Assembly (NCBI GenBank): GCA_031216915.1
Contig: CM062288.1
Span: forward strand, 184,352,596 to 184,416,595
Direction of reading: 5' to 3'
Length of the DNA stretch: 64,000 nt
From: Pictodentalium vernedei
Lineage: Eukaryota; Mollusca; Scaphopoda; Dentaliida; Dentaliidae
In this document: positions 21,111 to 33,760 of the stretch, piece after piece
Numbering within the stretch: the stretch's first letter is position 1
Layout of the letters: each line of letters opens with the position of its first letter
Notes under the pieces: model-generated
Seen by the model: the letters and a program-made list of their open reading frames with translations, nothing else
Databases searched by the model: none
What the model was told of the DNA's origin: nothing
Position numbers and translations under genes: made by a program

Positions 21111-23380
21111 CTTCCAACAGTGTGCCTCCGTCGTCACAATTAATGAAGGGCTAGCGGAAAAGTGCTCATGTAATACGCCAATTGCCTAAGAGGACCCTAG
21201 TAGGTTCGACGGCCTTTGACGTCTGCTAGCTCGCCCGGTGTAGCGTCCATTCACCGAATGGTTCGGCAGCCGGGTTCGTCCGTTGCGGTCTAGAAGGAAT
21301 TTTGGGGTGATGCGAGCACTATAAAATTAACTTAATGCACACCCAGTGACGGCGGATCGGAGGGAGAACGGAGGAAGCCTTTGAGTCCGGTTCATAGCTC
21401 GTTCCAGTCCATCCGGACGGCAAGCGAGAGAGGCCCCTCTCTCGTTCAACAACATCTGGCCCCAGATGTTGTGGTACAAATGTGTCGCTAACGGAGCATA
21501 CGTCCGTCGCTCGGGACGCTCCGTTGTATAGGCAGTCCGCTGAGACTGCTAAGGCTTCCTCTTCTCGTCAGCGCACACGACCGCACCTTGGCTGCGTGAC
21601 CGCCGATATATTACCAGCTTCGCCGATCAAGGATTCTTCGGCGACCAGGTCACACCATCCGGCAGCCAGGGATTCGAGACCGATGGACTCCGGACGTTCG
21701 CATAGGAAAAGTATGCGGGAGCCATCTGATGCGGAGCTGCCCTCGGCGAAGCAGCGATAGACTGCGCCTCCGCAGGTCTCGACGCCGGACATTCTTGTGC
21801 ACATAGCACAGCTTATCGCAGCATCCCAGCAGCCGACAGAAACGGTGTCGGATCGAGAATTATCCGACAGCGCTGGGTCGGTAGCCGGGGACTCGAGGCC
21901 TGCAGACTCCGGACGTTCGCATAGGAAGTGTGCGGGAGTCAACGTACACGGAGCTTCCAGCGGCAATGCATCGTAAGTCCGCTACTGCACAGGCCTCGGG
22001 AACGGACGTGCTTTCCTTAATAGCACAGTTTATCGCAGCATCCCAGCATCAACTGAATCTGTCGCATATATTTTATCCGACGATGCTGGGTCGGGACGCT
22101 CCGCGGAAGCGGGTACGGACGTCCGAAAGTTTCATCCGGTCCGACGGGATACCGAAAGGGATTCGGAGGATTTCAAGCTTTCCCTTTCGGAACAACATAT
22201 GCTGCGATGCCGGATAAGAAACTGATAGCGTCGGTGGACTTAGAAATTTTTGGTTCGGTTCAGGGACATCGTCCCTCAGTTCCGACATAGTCCAATAATG
22301 TCACACAAACTTTCGAATTATTGAACGACGCTATATATATTATTATTTTATGCTTGCTATCCAAGCATTTCTGGTTTCTTGTTCGAAGAATTATGGACAT
22401 GTCTTTCAAAAGTGTGCCTCTGTCGTCATAGTTAATGAAGAGTTAGCGGCAATAAGTGCTCATGGAATATGTCTATCGCTTACGGAGTGACATTCGCTAG
22501 CTCACCCGGTGTAGCGTACATTCAACGAATGGTTCGGCTGCCGGGTTCGTCCGTTGCGGTCTAGGAAGGAGATTTGGGTGATGCGAGCACTTTAATTACT
22601 TTAGTACTCACCCAGTGACGGCAGATTGAGGACAGATCGGAGGAAGCCAACAACATAGGGGACCGCATGTTGTGGTTCAGATATTTTACATTCGGAGCAT
22701 ATGTCCGTTGCTCGGGACGCTCCGTTATATTGACAGTCCGAGAGACTGTCTTTAATGCTTCCTCATCCTCACAGCAGGGCACACGACCGCACATTGGCTA
22801 CGTGACCTCGAGTATCCGATCAGTTTCGGCATTCAGTGATTCCACAGCGAATAGGTCGCGCCATCCGGTAGCCAAGGGACACGAGGCCTATACACTCCGT
22901 TCGCTCGCATATTGGAAGTATGCTCGGGGTAACGATCTCGGAGCTTCCTGCGGCAATGCATCGTAAGACCGCTGCTCCTCAGGCCTCAGTGACGGACGTG
23001 CTATCCGAGTTAGCACAGTTGTTTCGCAGCATCCCAGCAATTGTCAGTTTCTCGGTCGAATCAGGAATTATCCGACGGCGCTGGGTCGGTGCGGTCCGCG
23101 GTTGCATCAAGCTACGGTCGACCGAACGCTTTATAGGGTCCGACAGGATGGCGAAAGGGATTCGAAAGATTTCGAGTTTTCCCTTTAGTAGTATCGGAAG
23201 ATGCCTTTCATATCTTCTGGCATTTCTTCCAGTGATTATTTTTCGGACTTCATTGCTGCGATCTTGGATAAGAGACTTATAGCGTTATTGGACTCGGATT
23301 TTTCGATCGGTACAGGGACTTTGTCCCTGACTTACCGACGCAGTCCAATATTGTCATTACAACATGTGTTTTATTTTTCG
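21110..23380 (+). pseudogene. Tandemly duplicated gag-like region of DIRS A
   Basis: Two direct copies, about 21112-22330 and 22400-23380, share GTGTGCCTC, TAATGAAG, CGGTGTAGCGTCCATTC, ATGGTTCGGCAGCCGGGTTC, CACACGACCGCAC and AACTTTCGAATTATTGAACG-like blocks. The region is richer in G+C and CpG than its surroundings. Fragments read in several frames and no long frame survives. By position and by comparison with the third DIRS element it is the N-terminal gag region. Paired hairpins at 21425-21444 and 21450-21471 (arms CGAGAGAGG and CAACATCTGG) recur in copy B. Confidence 0.6.
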
Positions 23381-23479
23381 ACGCTATATATTTATATATA
23401 TATACAAGCCTGCTACTAAGCATGATAGTTTAGTTTCTTGTCCGCGTGGCTCATTTCTGCCATTTTATCTTTTTTACAA

Positions 23480-23935
23480 ATAGTTTATTTTGGCAGAGCA
23501 GGGCATACCGAGAGTTCATATGCGTCTAGACGGTGTGATTAAAGACTGCATATATTCTTTTTCGCCGTTTATGTCTTTTCCAATTTCAATGTTGGGAACA
23601 ACATTATGTATAGTAGACTTAACTTAGACGCTTTATTATACGTAATCCGCCTTACTGAGGCGTTATCATTACGTCTTCAAGAAAAGATTTACGGGATATT
23701 ATTCTCAATGTAATTTCTTTTGAGGGCAGTAGTTTGTTCACGTATAACTCTGCCCTTCAGTGGCTGATTGGAGTTGGTTAGACGTGATGCAGCCCTAGCT
23801 ACATCCACGCGTGGATAGTAGGTTAAGAACTCTCTCAGAGTCGCTTCGTTCTCGGAGGAGCTTCTCTTCGACGGCAACTTTCCGGCAATACATGAATTGC
23901 TTGATTTATACATTCTCTTGTCTATCTAGTGTTAC
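23480..23935 (+). pseudogene. gag C-terminal remnant of DIRS A
   Basis: It reads LNLDALLYVIRLTEALSLRL near 23617-23680 and then, in another frame, GVVRRDAALATSTRG near 23770-23815. The corresponding part of copy B (30708-31130) and of the third DIRS (54960-55150, VANLELVRHVAALKSTSF) confirm it as the gag C-terminus. Several frameshifts break it. Confidence 0.6.
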
Positions 23936-24420
23936 AAGAGATTCAGACTGGGGCAAACATTCGGTGGTTGACTCAGAGAGTGCCGCCGCAGTTGCCGGAC
24001 CCGAGTGTGGCTGTTATGACGGTTGCCAGTCAAACAGATTGGGATATATACTGATCCCTACGGATTCGAAGTGCCAGGGTCTTTGGGTTCCGCAGTCTTT
24101 TAGCTATCAGTTTAACTTCCGCGGAATAATGTTTTTTAGGCTTGCTTTATGTCATTGCATGAACATTATTCAGAAACGCATGCCCAAATTCCTGTCCTTT
24201 AATTCGACAGTAGTGGCGTATCTCCGGAACCAGGGAGGCACTCTTTCGTTTCCGTTATTCAATTTAATGGAAAGAATCCGTCTGTTGGTTATAGTACACC
24301 AAGTTCAGTTTTGGTCCGTCATATTCTGGGTCGTCTGATTGTTTTATCGCACTCCCGTTCTCTTACGGGTCGCTTGTTGCTGTCAGAATGGACTCTCAAC
24401 AAACAAGTATTCAATCAGAT
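23936..24420 (+). pseudogene. RNase H remnant of DIRS A
   Basis: The sequence passes from gag C-terminus straight to the run leading into RNase H (IQTGANIRWLTQRVPPQLPD). The TDAS catalytic block is mutated here (compare MTDASQTGWG in copy B at 31209). NSTVVAYLRNQGGTLSFPLF near 24202-24262 corresponds to the third catalytic segment. No RT precedes it. Confidence 0.7.
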
Positions 24421-24699
24421 TTGCTATCTATGGGAGCGCCCAATGATGTTTTATTTATGACACAGCTTGCTAATCAATTGCAGACGTATGTGTTGGCTTG
24501 TCCAGATCTCAGAGCTAATACTGTTAACGCTCTATTGATCTATAGGACGGAATGATAGGATACGCGTATCCTCCGGCGCTGTTGTTTTAGCAGGTATTGC
24601 TAAGATAACAACCACAATACATTTCTGTTGATAGCATCTCTATCTTCACAGAGATCATGAGTAATTTACTCTCTTGTCTACTGTGGATCTTAACGTGAA

Positions 24700-25770
24700 A
24701 TCTTCCTCTATGTGAGGATCTTTTTTCACTGGGTAAATCGTGTCATCTTTATCACAACCAGCAAGGTCGCAACCTTCATGTATTCCGTTGTGTGGTCCGT
24801 ATTGCATTGTAAGCACTGTACTGGACGAGCTTTGGACGCGATTTTTTACTATAGGAGATCCTCTTCTTCGCTATTCTATGCGACTAAAGTGGAGGCTCTT
24901 CCGTCGTGGTGTAGGGATCATTATGTTCATATTGTTGATCCCTCCATACTACTCATTGCTATTTTTTAGTATACTTGTTTCACAAGATCTACTGCAGCCT
25001 GTTGTTATTTAGGTTATAGGTTTATGTTACCTCATACCTATGCACTCTACGATAGTTTACAATTGAGTCTTTTGTCTCTTTATCTAAGTCAGTTAGTAAC
25101 TTTTTGATAAATAGACTTAGAATCTTTAGATTAAATTCCTATACGGATTTTAACTTCGGTTCTTATTTAGCTAAGTAATCATTTGAGCCTCTGGAAACAG
25201 TAGTTTTCAAATTCTGACCTTTTAGACAGTAATTCTGTTGGTTTCTCTTTTACTGTAGAGTCAGTGAGTTTCATGCACTATCGATGGATGATTTTCACTT
25301 TCATAGTTTCGGAATCAATACTTCCGTTACTATTTAGGTTGGATTGTTGCATAAGAGTTAGGCTCCTATTATCCGGAACCTATTATTTTAAGGTCCTTCC
25401 GTCTTCGTATGGGCATAGGCCTTTACTCTTTCCGGGTACAGTTTATGTATTTATAAACAGATATCTGTTTATTACTAGGGCGTAAGCTTCTTCTGTCTTT
25501 GATGTCTAGTAGAAGGACGTTACGCTCCATTTTATTGTTAATGGATTCTATTAACTAGCGTACTGCTTATGGTATATCATTGGCTTAGCAGTTGTGCTTA
25601 AGATTTCGGCTCATGAAGTAAGAGTTCTTCTACTTCTTGGGCTTACATTAATAGTGTTGCTATTATAGATTTTGAAGGCTGCTCATTGCGCTCAGCCATC
25701 CACATTCATGAATTTTATCTCAGAAATATCGAGTCCATTTCTGGAGGCCTCTATTGTTAGGTCTATTATC
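24700..25770 (+). pseudogene. Tyrosine recombinase remnant of DIRS A
   Basis: Fragments match copy B and the third element: DELWTRFFTIGDPLLRYSM (24826-24885), a helical N-domain, and a HEV/RV-to-FYLRN-like tail near 25610-25740. Stops and indels occur throughout, so the enzyme is inactive. Confidence 0.65.
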
Positions 25771-26360
25771 TACTGCTCAGAATGTCATTCACTTAACAGT
25801 TGCTACTATAGCTAGGTAGGCTGTCTGTTTCGGCAGTGTCTCCGTTTGGCTGCCCTCTTCGCTCTGGGCTATTTGACCCAGGGCAAGAAAAAGGGGGGGG
25901 GGGGAGGGTGTTCCCTTGGGTCACCTGTTTTTACTATGAAAACAAGGGGATACCTCCTCCGGAGTTAGTAATTCTGAGCTGTTATTGGGATGGTTGTTTA
26001 GTGAGAAGTTTAAGTCTTAGTTTTTAAAGTATAGCTTTTGAATATTGCATATGTCAACGGACATGATTATGCAATTCTCACACACTTTTAGGAGTATAAG
26101 AGTCTCTATTCTCTAGACTTACTTTATTATTGGCTTACTTTAAAAATTATTAGTATAAGGATTATTGGATATTAATAGAGTACATGGATGTATGAAGCTC
26201 AATTTTTGGAAGGTGTTGTATCTTTCTAATTTATCATAAATAAGAAAGATACATGTAAGGCCTATTACTTCTTTTCCCTACAGGGGATGACTCTATTTTA
26301 TTTTATTGAGCGTATTCCATTTTGCTCTATGTCCTTGGCCCTCCAGCCTTTTTACTATTC

Positions 26361-26448
26361 AGCTATGTCTGGGTCATTGGTACAGTATAAAAATGTTAAA
26401 AAATTTATAGTAATTTATATATTTTTTATACTTACCAATGACCCAGAC
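26361..26448. repeat. Internal complementary region of DIRS A
   Basis: The left half (26361-26394) is the reverse complement of the element's first 34 bases (19770-19803). The right half (26395-26448) is the reverse complement of its last 54 bases (26697-26750). They meet at AAAAAT|GTTAAAA, which reproduces the head-to-tail junction of a circular form. Confidence 0.9.
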
Positions 26449-26523
26449 GGGGATGGCCCTCCCAGGAGTTGGGAACTCTTGCCTCCCCGCTGAGTACATA
26501 GCGCTTACTTGGCACTGGTTATT

Positions 26524-26750
26524 AGAATGATAAATGGCGCCAATTTCGGAACGTCCTTGACACTGCGCATGCGCAGTAGGGGCGAAGTGTGGAGGGCCTT
26601 TCAGGACATGTTTTCTTTAGTTTTAGATGCAAATTTTGGGGATTGGGGGGCAAAATTTGTGTTTGGCCCTATATTTTAAGAGTTAGCACCAGCTATGCCT
26701 GGGTCATTGGTAAGTATAAAAAATATATAAATTACTATAAATTTTTTAAC
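26524..26750 (-). repeat. Right inverted terminal repeat of DIRS A
   Basis: Reverse complement of the left ITR, from AGAATGATAAATGGCGCC to the end TTTTTTAAC. It holds the second NRF-1-like palindrome (26563-26576). Confidence 0.9.
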
Positions 26751-27073
26751 TTTTTTTCAAAAATTGTGTTTTCAAAGGGCCAAAACTCTGCAGCGGATGG
26801 ACTAAGAAACAACCAGTATCGAACTTGACCTGTATTTTATTGCTACAAACGACATCTGAAAGTTTGATGTCGATCTGTCAAGGTTTTCGACTTTAAATGA
26901 AAGGAAACCAATTTTTTTCGAAAGATTGTGTTTTCAAAGGGCCATAACTCTGCAGTGGATGACTGAGAAACACCAATATCGAACTTGACCTGTATTTCAT
27001 TGCTAAAAACAACATCTGAAAAATTTGGTGTCAATCCGTCAAGGTGTTCAGCTTTAAATGAACGGAAACCAAT
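26751..27073 (-). repeat. Two satellite-like monomers separating DIRS A and B
   Basis: Two ~161-base monomers (26751-26911 and 26912-27073) of the ATACGCCC family, each running from GTGTTTTCAAAGGGCC to GGAAACCAAT. The boundary at 26901-26930 is the unoccupied version of the site in which both DIRS copies sit. Confidence 0.85.
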
Positions 27074-27275
27074 ATTTTTATACTGTACCAATGACCCAGA
27101 CATAGCTGGTGCTAACTCTTAAAAATATAGGGCCAACCACAAATTTTGCCCCCCAATCCCCAAAATTTGCATCTAAAACCAAAGAAAACATGTCCTGAAT
27201 GGCCCTCCATACTTCACCTCTACTGCGCATGCGCAGTGTCAAGGACGTCCCAAAATTGGCGCCATTAATCATTCT
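27074..27275 (+). repeat. Left inverted terminal repeat of DIRS B
   Basis: It begins ATTTTTATACTGTACC and contains the NRF-1-like palindrome CTGCGCATGCGCAG at 27223-27236. Confidence 0.88.
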
Positions 27276-28399
27276 TTGTTTGGCCCTTCATCAGTTAACA
27301 TCTGACTGATCTTTGTGCTTGTAAATCTCAGTTTAAATGATGCCAGACACATAAATATTAGTGAAATGGTGATTCTAAGTAGGATATGGAAGGAGGAGAG
27401 GAAAAATGAGTGACAGAAAATTATCAGGGCTGTAACTTAAAATTTTTTAATGAAATTATGTTAAGTTACCTATTTTCGAGGCAACAGCCTGTTGTGGTCA
27501 TTCTTGTTATCAAGTTACACTGCTTGTTCAGTGTTTTCCTCTCTCCCTTTCCTTTAAGTCCCCTCTTGCTATTCTCCCATGCTTTTGGCATATTTTCTGT
27601 AATATTATTACTAAAATTTCTTGGGAGTTTTAGCTGGATAACAGAATGAATTCTGTTCTTTTCCCCATGTTTACGTCTTCACCTATGGGTGGTTAGGCGT
27701 AGTGTTCTGCATCTACCATCTGATGTTCTGCAGTTTCTTCCCTGGAAGTCTCTGTTTTGCATCAGATAGTGTATTATTGGTAACTGATTTCGGGCCAGGG
27801 TGCCTAGAGTCTTGATCTGGTGTTTTTACACTTATTGTTTACATTTCCAACAGCCCTCTGTGTGAGGGGGGATTTCTTGAAAATAATATCTTGATGTTAA
27901 TTTAATCATAACTAGATACATTATTATTGTTCGTAAGTGTTGCATAAATTGTTTAAAATATTTTTAGAATTTTTGTCCACACTTAGGCTTGGGATCCATT
28001 GGGGCTCAACGTTACTTTTCAGAAACTTGGGCTGTTCTGAAAAAATATTTTTTCAAAATTTTTTGATTTCAATTATTTTTTCTATGTTAATGGATCATGT
28101 TATTATGTATTTTGATTGTCAGGGGTTGGTGCGAGTACTAGGACTTTGTTTTCTTTTCACAATGAAAGGATATTGTTCAATTGTAATAAGAGGAAATCTT
28201 CCTCTGACTTTCATAATCATTGTATAATGTAGTCAGTGTACTCGCACTAACTCCTGTTCTGTATGTGTTAATTTCGATGACAACATGGGAAGCGTGTGTC
28301 ACGGTATGTTAGTGGGGAATTGGCCATTCCGGTCCTTTCCCCGCAGGGTCAGTCTACTTTATCAATTTCTATTTCAGACGATCATGATCAGGGGGATGT

Positions 28400-30600
28400 A
28401 TCCGTGATGTCTTCCAAAAGTGTGCCTCCGTTGTCACAATTAATGAAGAGCTAGCGGAAAAGTGCTCATGTAAATACGTCAATTGCCTAAGAGGACCCTA
28501 GTAGGTTCGACGGCCTTTGACGTCCGCTAGCTCGCCCGGTGTAGCGTCCATTCATCGAATGGTTCGGCAGCCGGGTTCGTCTGTTGCGGTCTAGAAGGAG
28601 TTTTGGGTGATGCAAGCACTATAAATCAATCAAATGCACACCCAGTGACGGCGGATTAGAGGAGAGAACGGAGGAAGCCTTTTAGTCCAGTTCCTAGCTC
28701 GTCCAGGTCCTTCCGGACTGCGAACGAGAGAGGCCCCTCTCTTGTACAGCAACATCTGCCTCCAGATGTTGTGGTACAAGTGTTTCGCATTCGGAGCATA
28801 CGTCCGCCGCTCAGGACGCTCCGATATATAGTCAGTCCAGAGAGACTGTCAATAAGGCTTCCTCATCCTCATGGTAGCGCACACGACCGCTCTTGGCTAC
28901 GTGACCTCGGATATCCAGTCAGCTTCGCCAATCAGAGAATCATCGGCGACCAGGTCACATCATCCGGTAGCCAGGGACACGAGGCCTGCAGACTCCGGAC
29001 GTTCGCATAAGAAAGTGTGCAGGAGTCAACGTACACGGAGCTTCCAGCGGCAAAGCATCGTAAGACCGCTACTGCACAGGCCTCGGTGACAGACGTGCTA
29101 TCCCAAATAGCACAGCTTATCGCAGCATCCCAGCAATGACAGAATCTCTGTCGCATTATGTATTATCCGATGACGCTGAGTCGGGACGCTCCGCGGAAGC
29201 AGGTACGGACATCCGAGAATTTCATCCGGTCCGACGGGATACCGAAAGGGATTCGGAGGATTTCGAGCTTTCCCTTTCGGAACAACATAAGCTGCTGTGT
29301 ATGTCATCTGACTTTATCTTCTAGAGGTTCTTTCGCCGGACCAGAATGCTGCGATGCCGGATAAGAAACTGATAGCGTTGGTGGACACAGAAATTTTTTG
29401 GTTCGGTTCAGGGACATCGTCCCTCAGTTCCGATACAGTCCAATAATGTCACACAACTTTCGAATTATTGAATGACGCCATATATATATTATATACTTGC
29501 TATTAACAAGCATGTCTGGTTTCTTGTTCGCAAGGTTACTGAGATGTCTTTCAAAGTGTGCCTCTGTCGTCATAGTTAATGAAGAGCTAGCGGCAATAAG
29601 TGCTCATGGAATACGTCAATCGCCTAAGAGGTCCCTAGTAGGATCGACGGAGTTGACATTCGCTAGCTCACCCGGTGTAGCGTCCATTCATCGAATGGTT
29701 CGGCAGTCGGGTTCATCCGTTGCGGTCTAGGAAGGAGATTTGGGTGATGCGAGCACTATAATAGACTTTAGTACACACCCAGTGACGATGGATTAGAGGA
29801 CAAATCGGAGGAAGCCTGTTAGTCCGGTTCCTAGCTCGTTCAGGTCCGTCCGGGCTGCGAGCGAGGGAGGTCCCTCTCTCATACAACAACATATGGGACC
29901 GGATGTTGTGGTATAGACATTTCGCATTTGGAGCATATGTCCGTCGCTTGGGACGCTCCGTTATATTGACAGTCCGAGAGACTGTCGATAATGCTTCCTC
30001 ATCCTCACAGCAGTGCACATGACCGCACATTGGCTACGTGACCTCAAGTATCCGGCCAGCTTCGTCATTCAGTGATTCCACGGTGAACAGGTCACGCCAT
30101 CCGGTAGCCAAGGGACACGAGGCCTATACACTCCGTTCACTCGCATAATAGAAGTATGCACGGGGTAACGAACATGGAGCTTCCAGCGGCAATGCATAGT
30201 AAGACCGCTTCTCCACAGGCCTCAGGGACGGACGTGCTATCCAAAATAGCACAGTTTATCGCAGCACCCCAGCAAACGACAATTCTCGGTCGGATCAGGA
30301 ATAATCCGACGGCGCTGGGTCGGTGCGCTCCGCTGTTGCATCAGGTTCGGACGACCGAACACTTTATAGGGTCCGACAGGATGGCGAAAGGGATTCGGAC
30401 GATTTCGAGCTTTCCCTTTCGGAACAACAGAAGCTGCCATACATTTCTTCCGGCATTATCTTCCAGAGGTTGTCCCGTATGACTACATTGCTGCGATGCT
30501 GGATAAGAGACTAATAGCGTCATTGGACACGGAGTTTTTGATCGGTTCAGGGACATTCTTTAGAACATTCGAATTATTTAACGACGCTATATATAAGCTT
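28400..30600 (+). pseudogene. Tandemly duplicated gag-like region of DIRS B
   Basis: Two direct copies (about 28408-29480 and 29540-30600) with the same blocks as in A. Paired hairpins (28727-28745 and 28750-28771) lie in the first. No continuous frame remains. Fragments such as RDTERDSEDFELSLSEQ near 29230-29290 and RQDGERDSDDFELSLSEQQ near 30370-30430 show that the two halves code for the same acidic segment. Confidence 0.65.
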
Positions 30601-30707
30601 GCTACCAAGCATGATAGTCTAGTTTCTCTATTCAATACTCTATTCTGCCTTTTTTCAATTCTAGGAAATAATTTATATCGGCAGAACAGGGCATACCGAG
30701 AGTTCAT

Positions 30708-31135
30708 ATGCATCTAGATGGCGGTGCTGAAGACTGGGAATTATCTTTTTCGCCGTCTATGTCAATTCCTACCACGATGTTGGAAACGACAATGTTGTCT
30801 AATAGGCTTAACTTAGATGCTTTATCATACATAGACCACCTTTCTGAGGCGTTATCATTACGTCTTCAAGAGAAAGAATTCCAGGATGTGATCCTCAATG
30901 TGATTTCTTTCAAGGGCAGTAGTTTTTCCACGTATAACTCCACCCTTCAGTGGCAACTTGGAGTTGGTTAGACGTGACGCAGCCCAAGTTACATCCACGC
31001 ACGTGGATAGTAAGGTGAAGAACTCTCTCAGAGTCGCTTCGGTCTCGGAGAAGCTTCTCTTCAACGGCAACTTTTCAGCAATCTATGAATTGCTCGATAT
31101 ACACGTTCTCTTGTCTATCAAGTGTAGCAAGAGAT
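30708..31135 (+). pseudogene. gag C-terminal remnant of DIRS B
   Basis: RLNLDALSYIDHLSEALSLR (30807-30866) and, after a frameshift near 30960, LVRRDAAQVTSTHVDSKVKN with SLRVASVSEKLLFNG. This corresponds to VRHVAALKSTSFIDNSVKSS in the third DIRS gag. It ends about 10 codons before the RNase H approach sequence. Confidence 0.75.
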
Positions 31136-31740
31136 TCAGACTGGGGCAAACATTCGGTGGTTGACTCAGAGAGTGCCACTGCAGTTGCCGGATCCGAGTT
31201 TTATATTATGACGGATGCCAGTCAAACAGGTTGGGGTACAATATTGATCCCAACGGATTCGAAGTGCCAGGGTCTTTGGGTTCCGCAGTTTCTAGGCAAG
31301 CACTTAACTTCCAGGAAATGATGTTATTTAGGCTTGCACTATGTCATTGAATGAACATTATTCAGAAACGTATGTCCAAATCCTGTTCGTTAATACGACA
31401 GTAGTTGCATATCACCGGAACCAGGGAGGCACTCATTCGATTCCGTTATTCAATTTAACGGAAAGAATCCTTCTGTTTGTTAGAGTACACCAAGTTCTGC
31501 TTCGGTCCGTCATATTCCGGGTCGTCTGACTGTATTAGCAGACTCCTTTTCACGTAAGAGTCGCTTGTTGCCGTCAGAATGGACTCTCATCAAACAAGTA
31601 TTCAGTCAGATTTGCTATCAATGGGAGCGCCCAATTATAATTTATTTGCGACACAACTCACTATTCAATTGCAGACGTATGTGTTTCCCTGTCCGGATCC
31701 CTGAGCTTATGTTGTTAATGCTCTATTGATCTAATAGGAC
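31136..31740 (+). pseudogene. RNase H and connection remnant of DIRS B
   Basis: MTDASQTGWGTILIPTDS (31209-31262) gives the first catalytic Asp. GLWVPQFLGKHL follows, with the Glu segment degraded. Then NTTVVAYHRNQGGTHSIPLF (about 31394-31452) gives the next catalytic segment. The part equivalent to the RT of the third DIRS (about 55150-56390) is absent, so this copy depends on RT supplied by another element, if it ever moved in this form. Confidence 0.8.
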
Positions 31741-31919
31741 GGAATGATAGGATATGCATATCCTCCAGTGCTGTTGATTCAGCAAGTATTGCTAAGATAA
31801 ACATCCACAATACAATTCTGTTGATAGCATCTCTGTCTTCACAGAGACCGTGGGTAAATTTACTCAGGTGTCCACTGTGGGACTTACTGCGAAAACTTCC
31901 TCCATGAGAGGATCTTCTT

Positions 31920-32970
31920 TCGCTGGGGAAATCGTGTCAACTCCATCACAACCCGCAAGGTCTCAACCTTCACGTATTCCGTTGTGTGGTCCTTCTTGCA
32001 CGGCAAGCATTGTACAGGACGAGTTATGGACGCGATTTCTTACTGTAGGAGAACCTCTTCTTCGCTATACTATGCGGCCAAAGTGGAGGCTCTTCCGTCA
32101 TTGGTGTAGGGATCATTATGTTGATATTTTTGATCCCTCCATACTAGACATTGCAACTTTCTAGTATACTTGTTTGACAAGATCAACTGCAGCCTGTTAC
32201 TATTAAGGTTATAGGTTTATGTTATCTCATACCTATGCACTCTATGATAGTTTACAATTGAGTCTTATGTCTCTTTATCTAAGTCAGTTAGAAACTTTTC
32301 GATAAATAGACCTAGAATCCTTAGATTAAATTCCTATACGGAATTTAGCTTCGGTTCTTATTTAGCTAAGTAATCATTTGAGCCTCTGGAAACAGTAGTT
32401 TTCAAATTCTGACCTTTTAAGACAGTTATTCTCTTAGTCTTCTCTTCTACTGAAGAGTCAGTGAGCTTCATGCACTATTGGTGGACGATTCTCACTTTCG
32501 TAGTATCGGAAACACTATTTCCTTTACTACTAATGTTGGATTTTTGGTTAAGAATCAGGCTCCTAATAAATATCCGGAACCTATTGTTATTAAGGTCCTT
32601 CCGTCTTCGTACGGGCATAGGCCTTTACTCTGTCTGGTTAGAGTTTACGTATTTATAAACAGATATCAGTTTATTAGTAAGGACGTAAGCTTCTTCTATC
32701 TTTGATGCCTAATAGAAGGACATTACGCTCCATTCTATTGCTAATGGATTCAATTAACTATCGGTACTGCTTATGGTATATCATTAACTCAGCAGTTTGT
32801 GCTTGAGATTTCGGCTCATGAAGTAAGAGCTCTTTCTACATCTTGGGCGTACATTAATAGTGTCGCTATTATAGATTTTATGAAGGCTGCACATTGGGCT
32901 CAGCCATCCACATTCATGAATTTTTATCTCAGAAATATTGAGTCCATTTCTGGAGGCCTCCATTGTTAGG
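31920..32970 (+). pseudogene. Tyrosine recombinase remnant of DIRS B
   Basis: DELWTRFLTVGEPLLRYTM (32020-32075) marks the N-terminal part. SIGNTISFTTNVGFLVKNQA to HRPLLCLVRVYVF (32490-32660) is the middle of the catalytic domain. AHEVRALSTSWAYINS (32814-32861) carries the His-x-x-Arg, and AAHWAQPST and FYLRNI (32886-32940) carry the trailing His/Trp and the Tyr. Frameshifts and stops separate the pieces. Confidence 0.78.
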
Positions 32971-33598
32971 TCTATTATCTACTGCTCAGAATGTCATTCA
33001 CTTAACAGTTGCTACTATAGCTAGGTAGGCTTTCTGTTCCGGCAGTGACACCGTCCTGCTGCCCTCTTCGCTCTGGGCTATTTGACCCAGGGCAAGGAGA
33101 AGGGGGGGGGGGGGGGGTGGGTGTTCCCTTGGGTCACCTGTTTTATTATGAAAACAAGGGGATACCTCCTCCGGAGTTAGTAATTCTGAGCTGTTACTGG
33201 GATGGTTTTTAAGTGATAAATTTATGTTTTAAAAATTCATTCAAGTCATAGTTTTTAAAGTATAGCTTTTGAATATATCACATGTCAAACGGGCGTTATT
33301 ATACAATCCTCAGACACTTTTAAGGAGTATAAAGAGTCTCTATTCTCTAGACTAACTTTATTTATTGGCTTACTTTAAAAATTATTAGTATAAGGATTAT
33401 ACTGGATATTAATAGAGTACATGGATGTTATGATGCTCAATTATGGAAGGTGTTGTGTCTTTCTAGTTTATCATAAATAAGAAAGATACATGTAAGGCCT
33501 AATACTCCTTTTCCCCTCGAGGGGATGACTCTATTTTATATAATTGAGCTTATTGGAATTTCCTCTATGTCCTAGGCCCTCCAGCCTTTTTACTATTC

Positions 33599-33686
33599 AG
33601 CTATGTCTGGGTCATTGGTACAATATAAAAATGTTAAAAAATTTATAGTAATTTATATATTTTTTATACTTACCAATGACCCAGAC
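33599..33686. repeat. Internal complementary region of DIRS B
   Basis: The left half (33599-33632) complements the element start and the right half (33633-33686) its end, the same arrangement as 26361-26448. Confidence 0.88.
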
Positions 33687-33760
33687 GGGGATTGCCCTCC
33701 CAGGAGTTGGGAACTCATACCTCCCCGCTGAGTACATAGCGCTTACCAGGCACTGGTTTC

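Larger units (their letters stand above)
19770..26750 (+). mobile_element. DIRS-like retrotransposon A, RT-deleted
   Basis: The element starts ATTTTTATACTGTACCAATG and ends GGTAAGTATAAAAAATATA…TTTTTTAAC, with inverted terminal repeats of about 200 bases (19770-19970 and 26524-26750) and an internal complementary region (26361-26448). There is no TSD, as expected for recombinase-mediated insertion. The uninterrupted target sequence (GGAAACCAAT joined to TTTTTTCGAAAGATTG) is preserved at 26901-26930. Inside are a GC-richer, duplicated gag-like segment, a gag C-terminus joined directly to RNase H, and recombinase remnants, all with many stops. The RT is missing. Copy B is 7.3 kb downstream. Confidence 0.9.
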
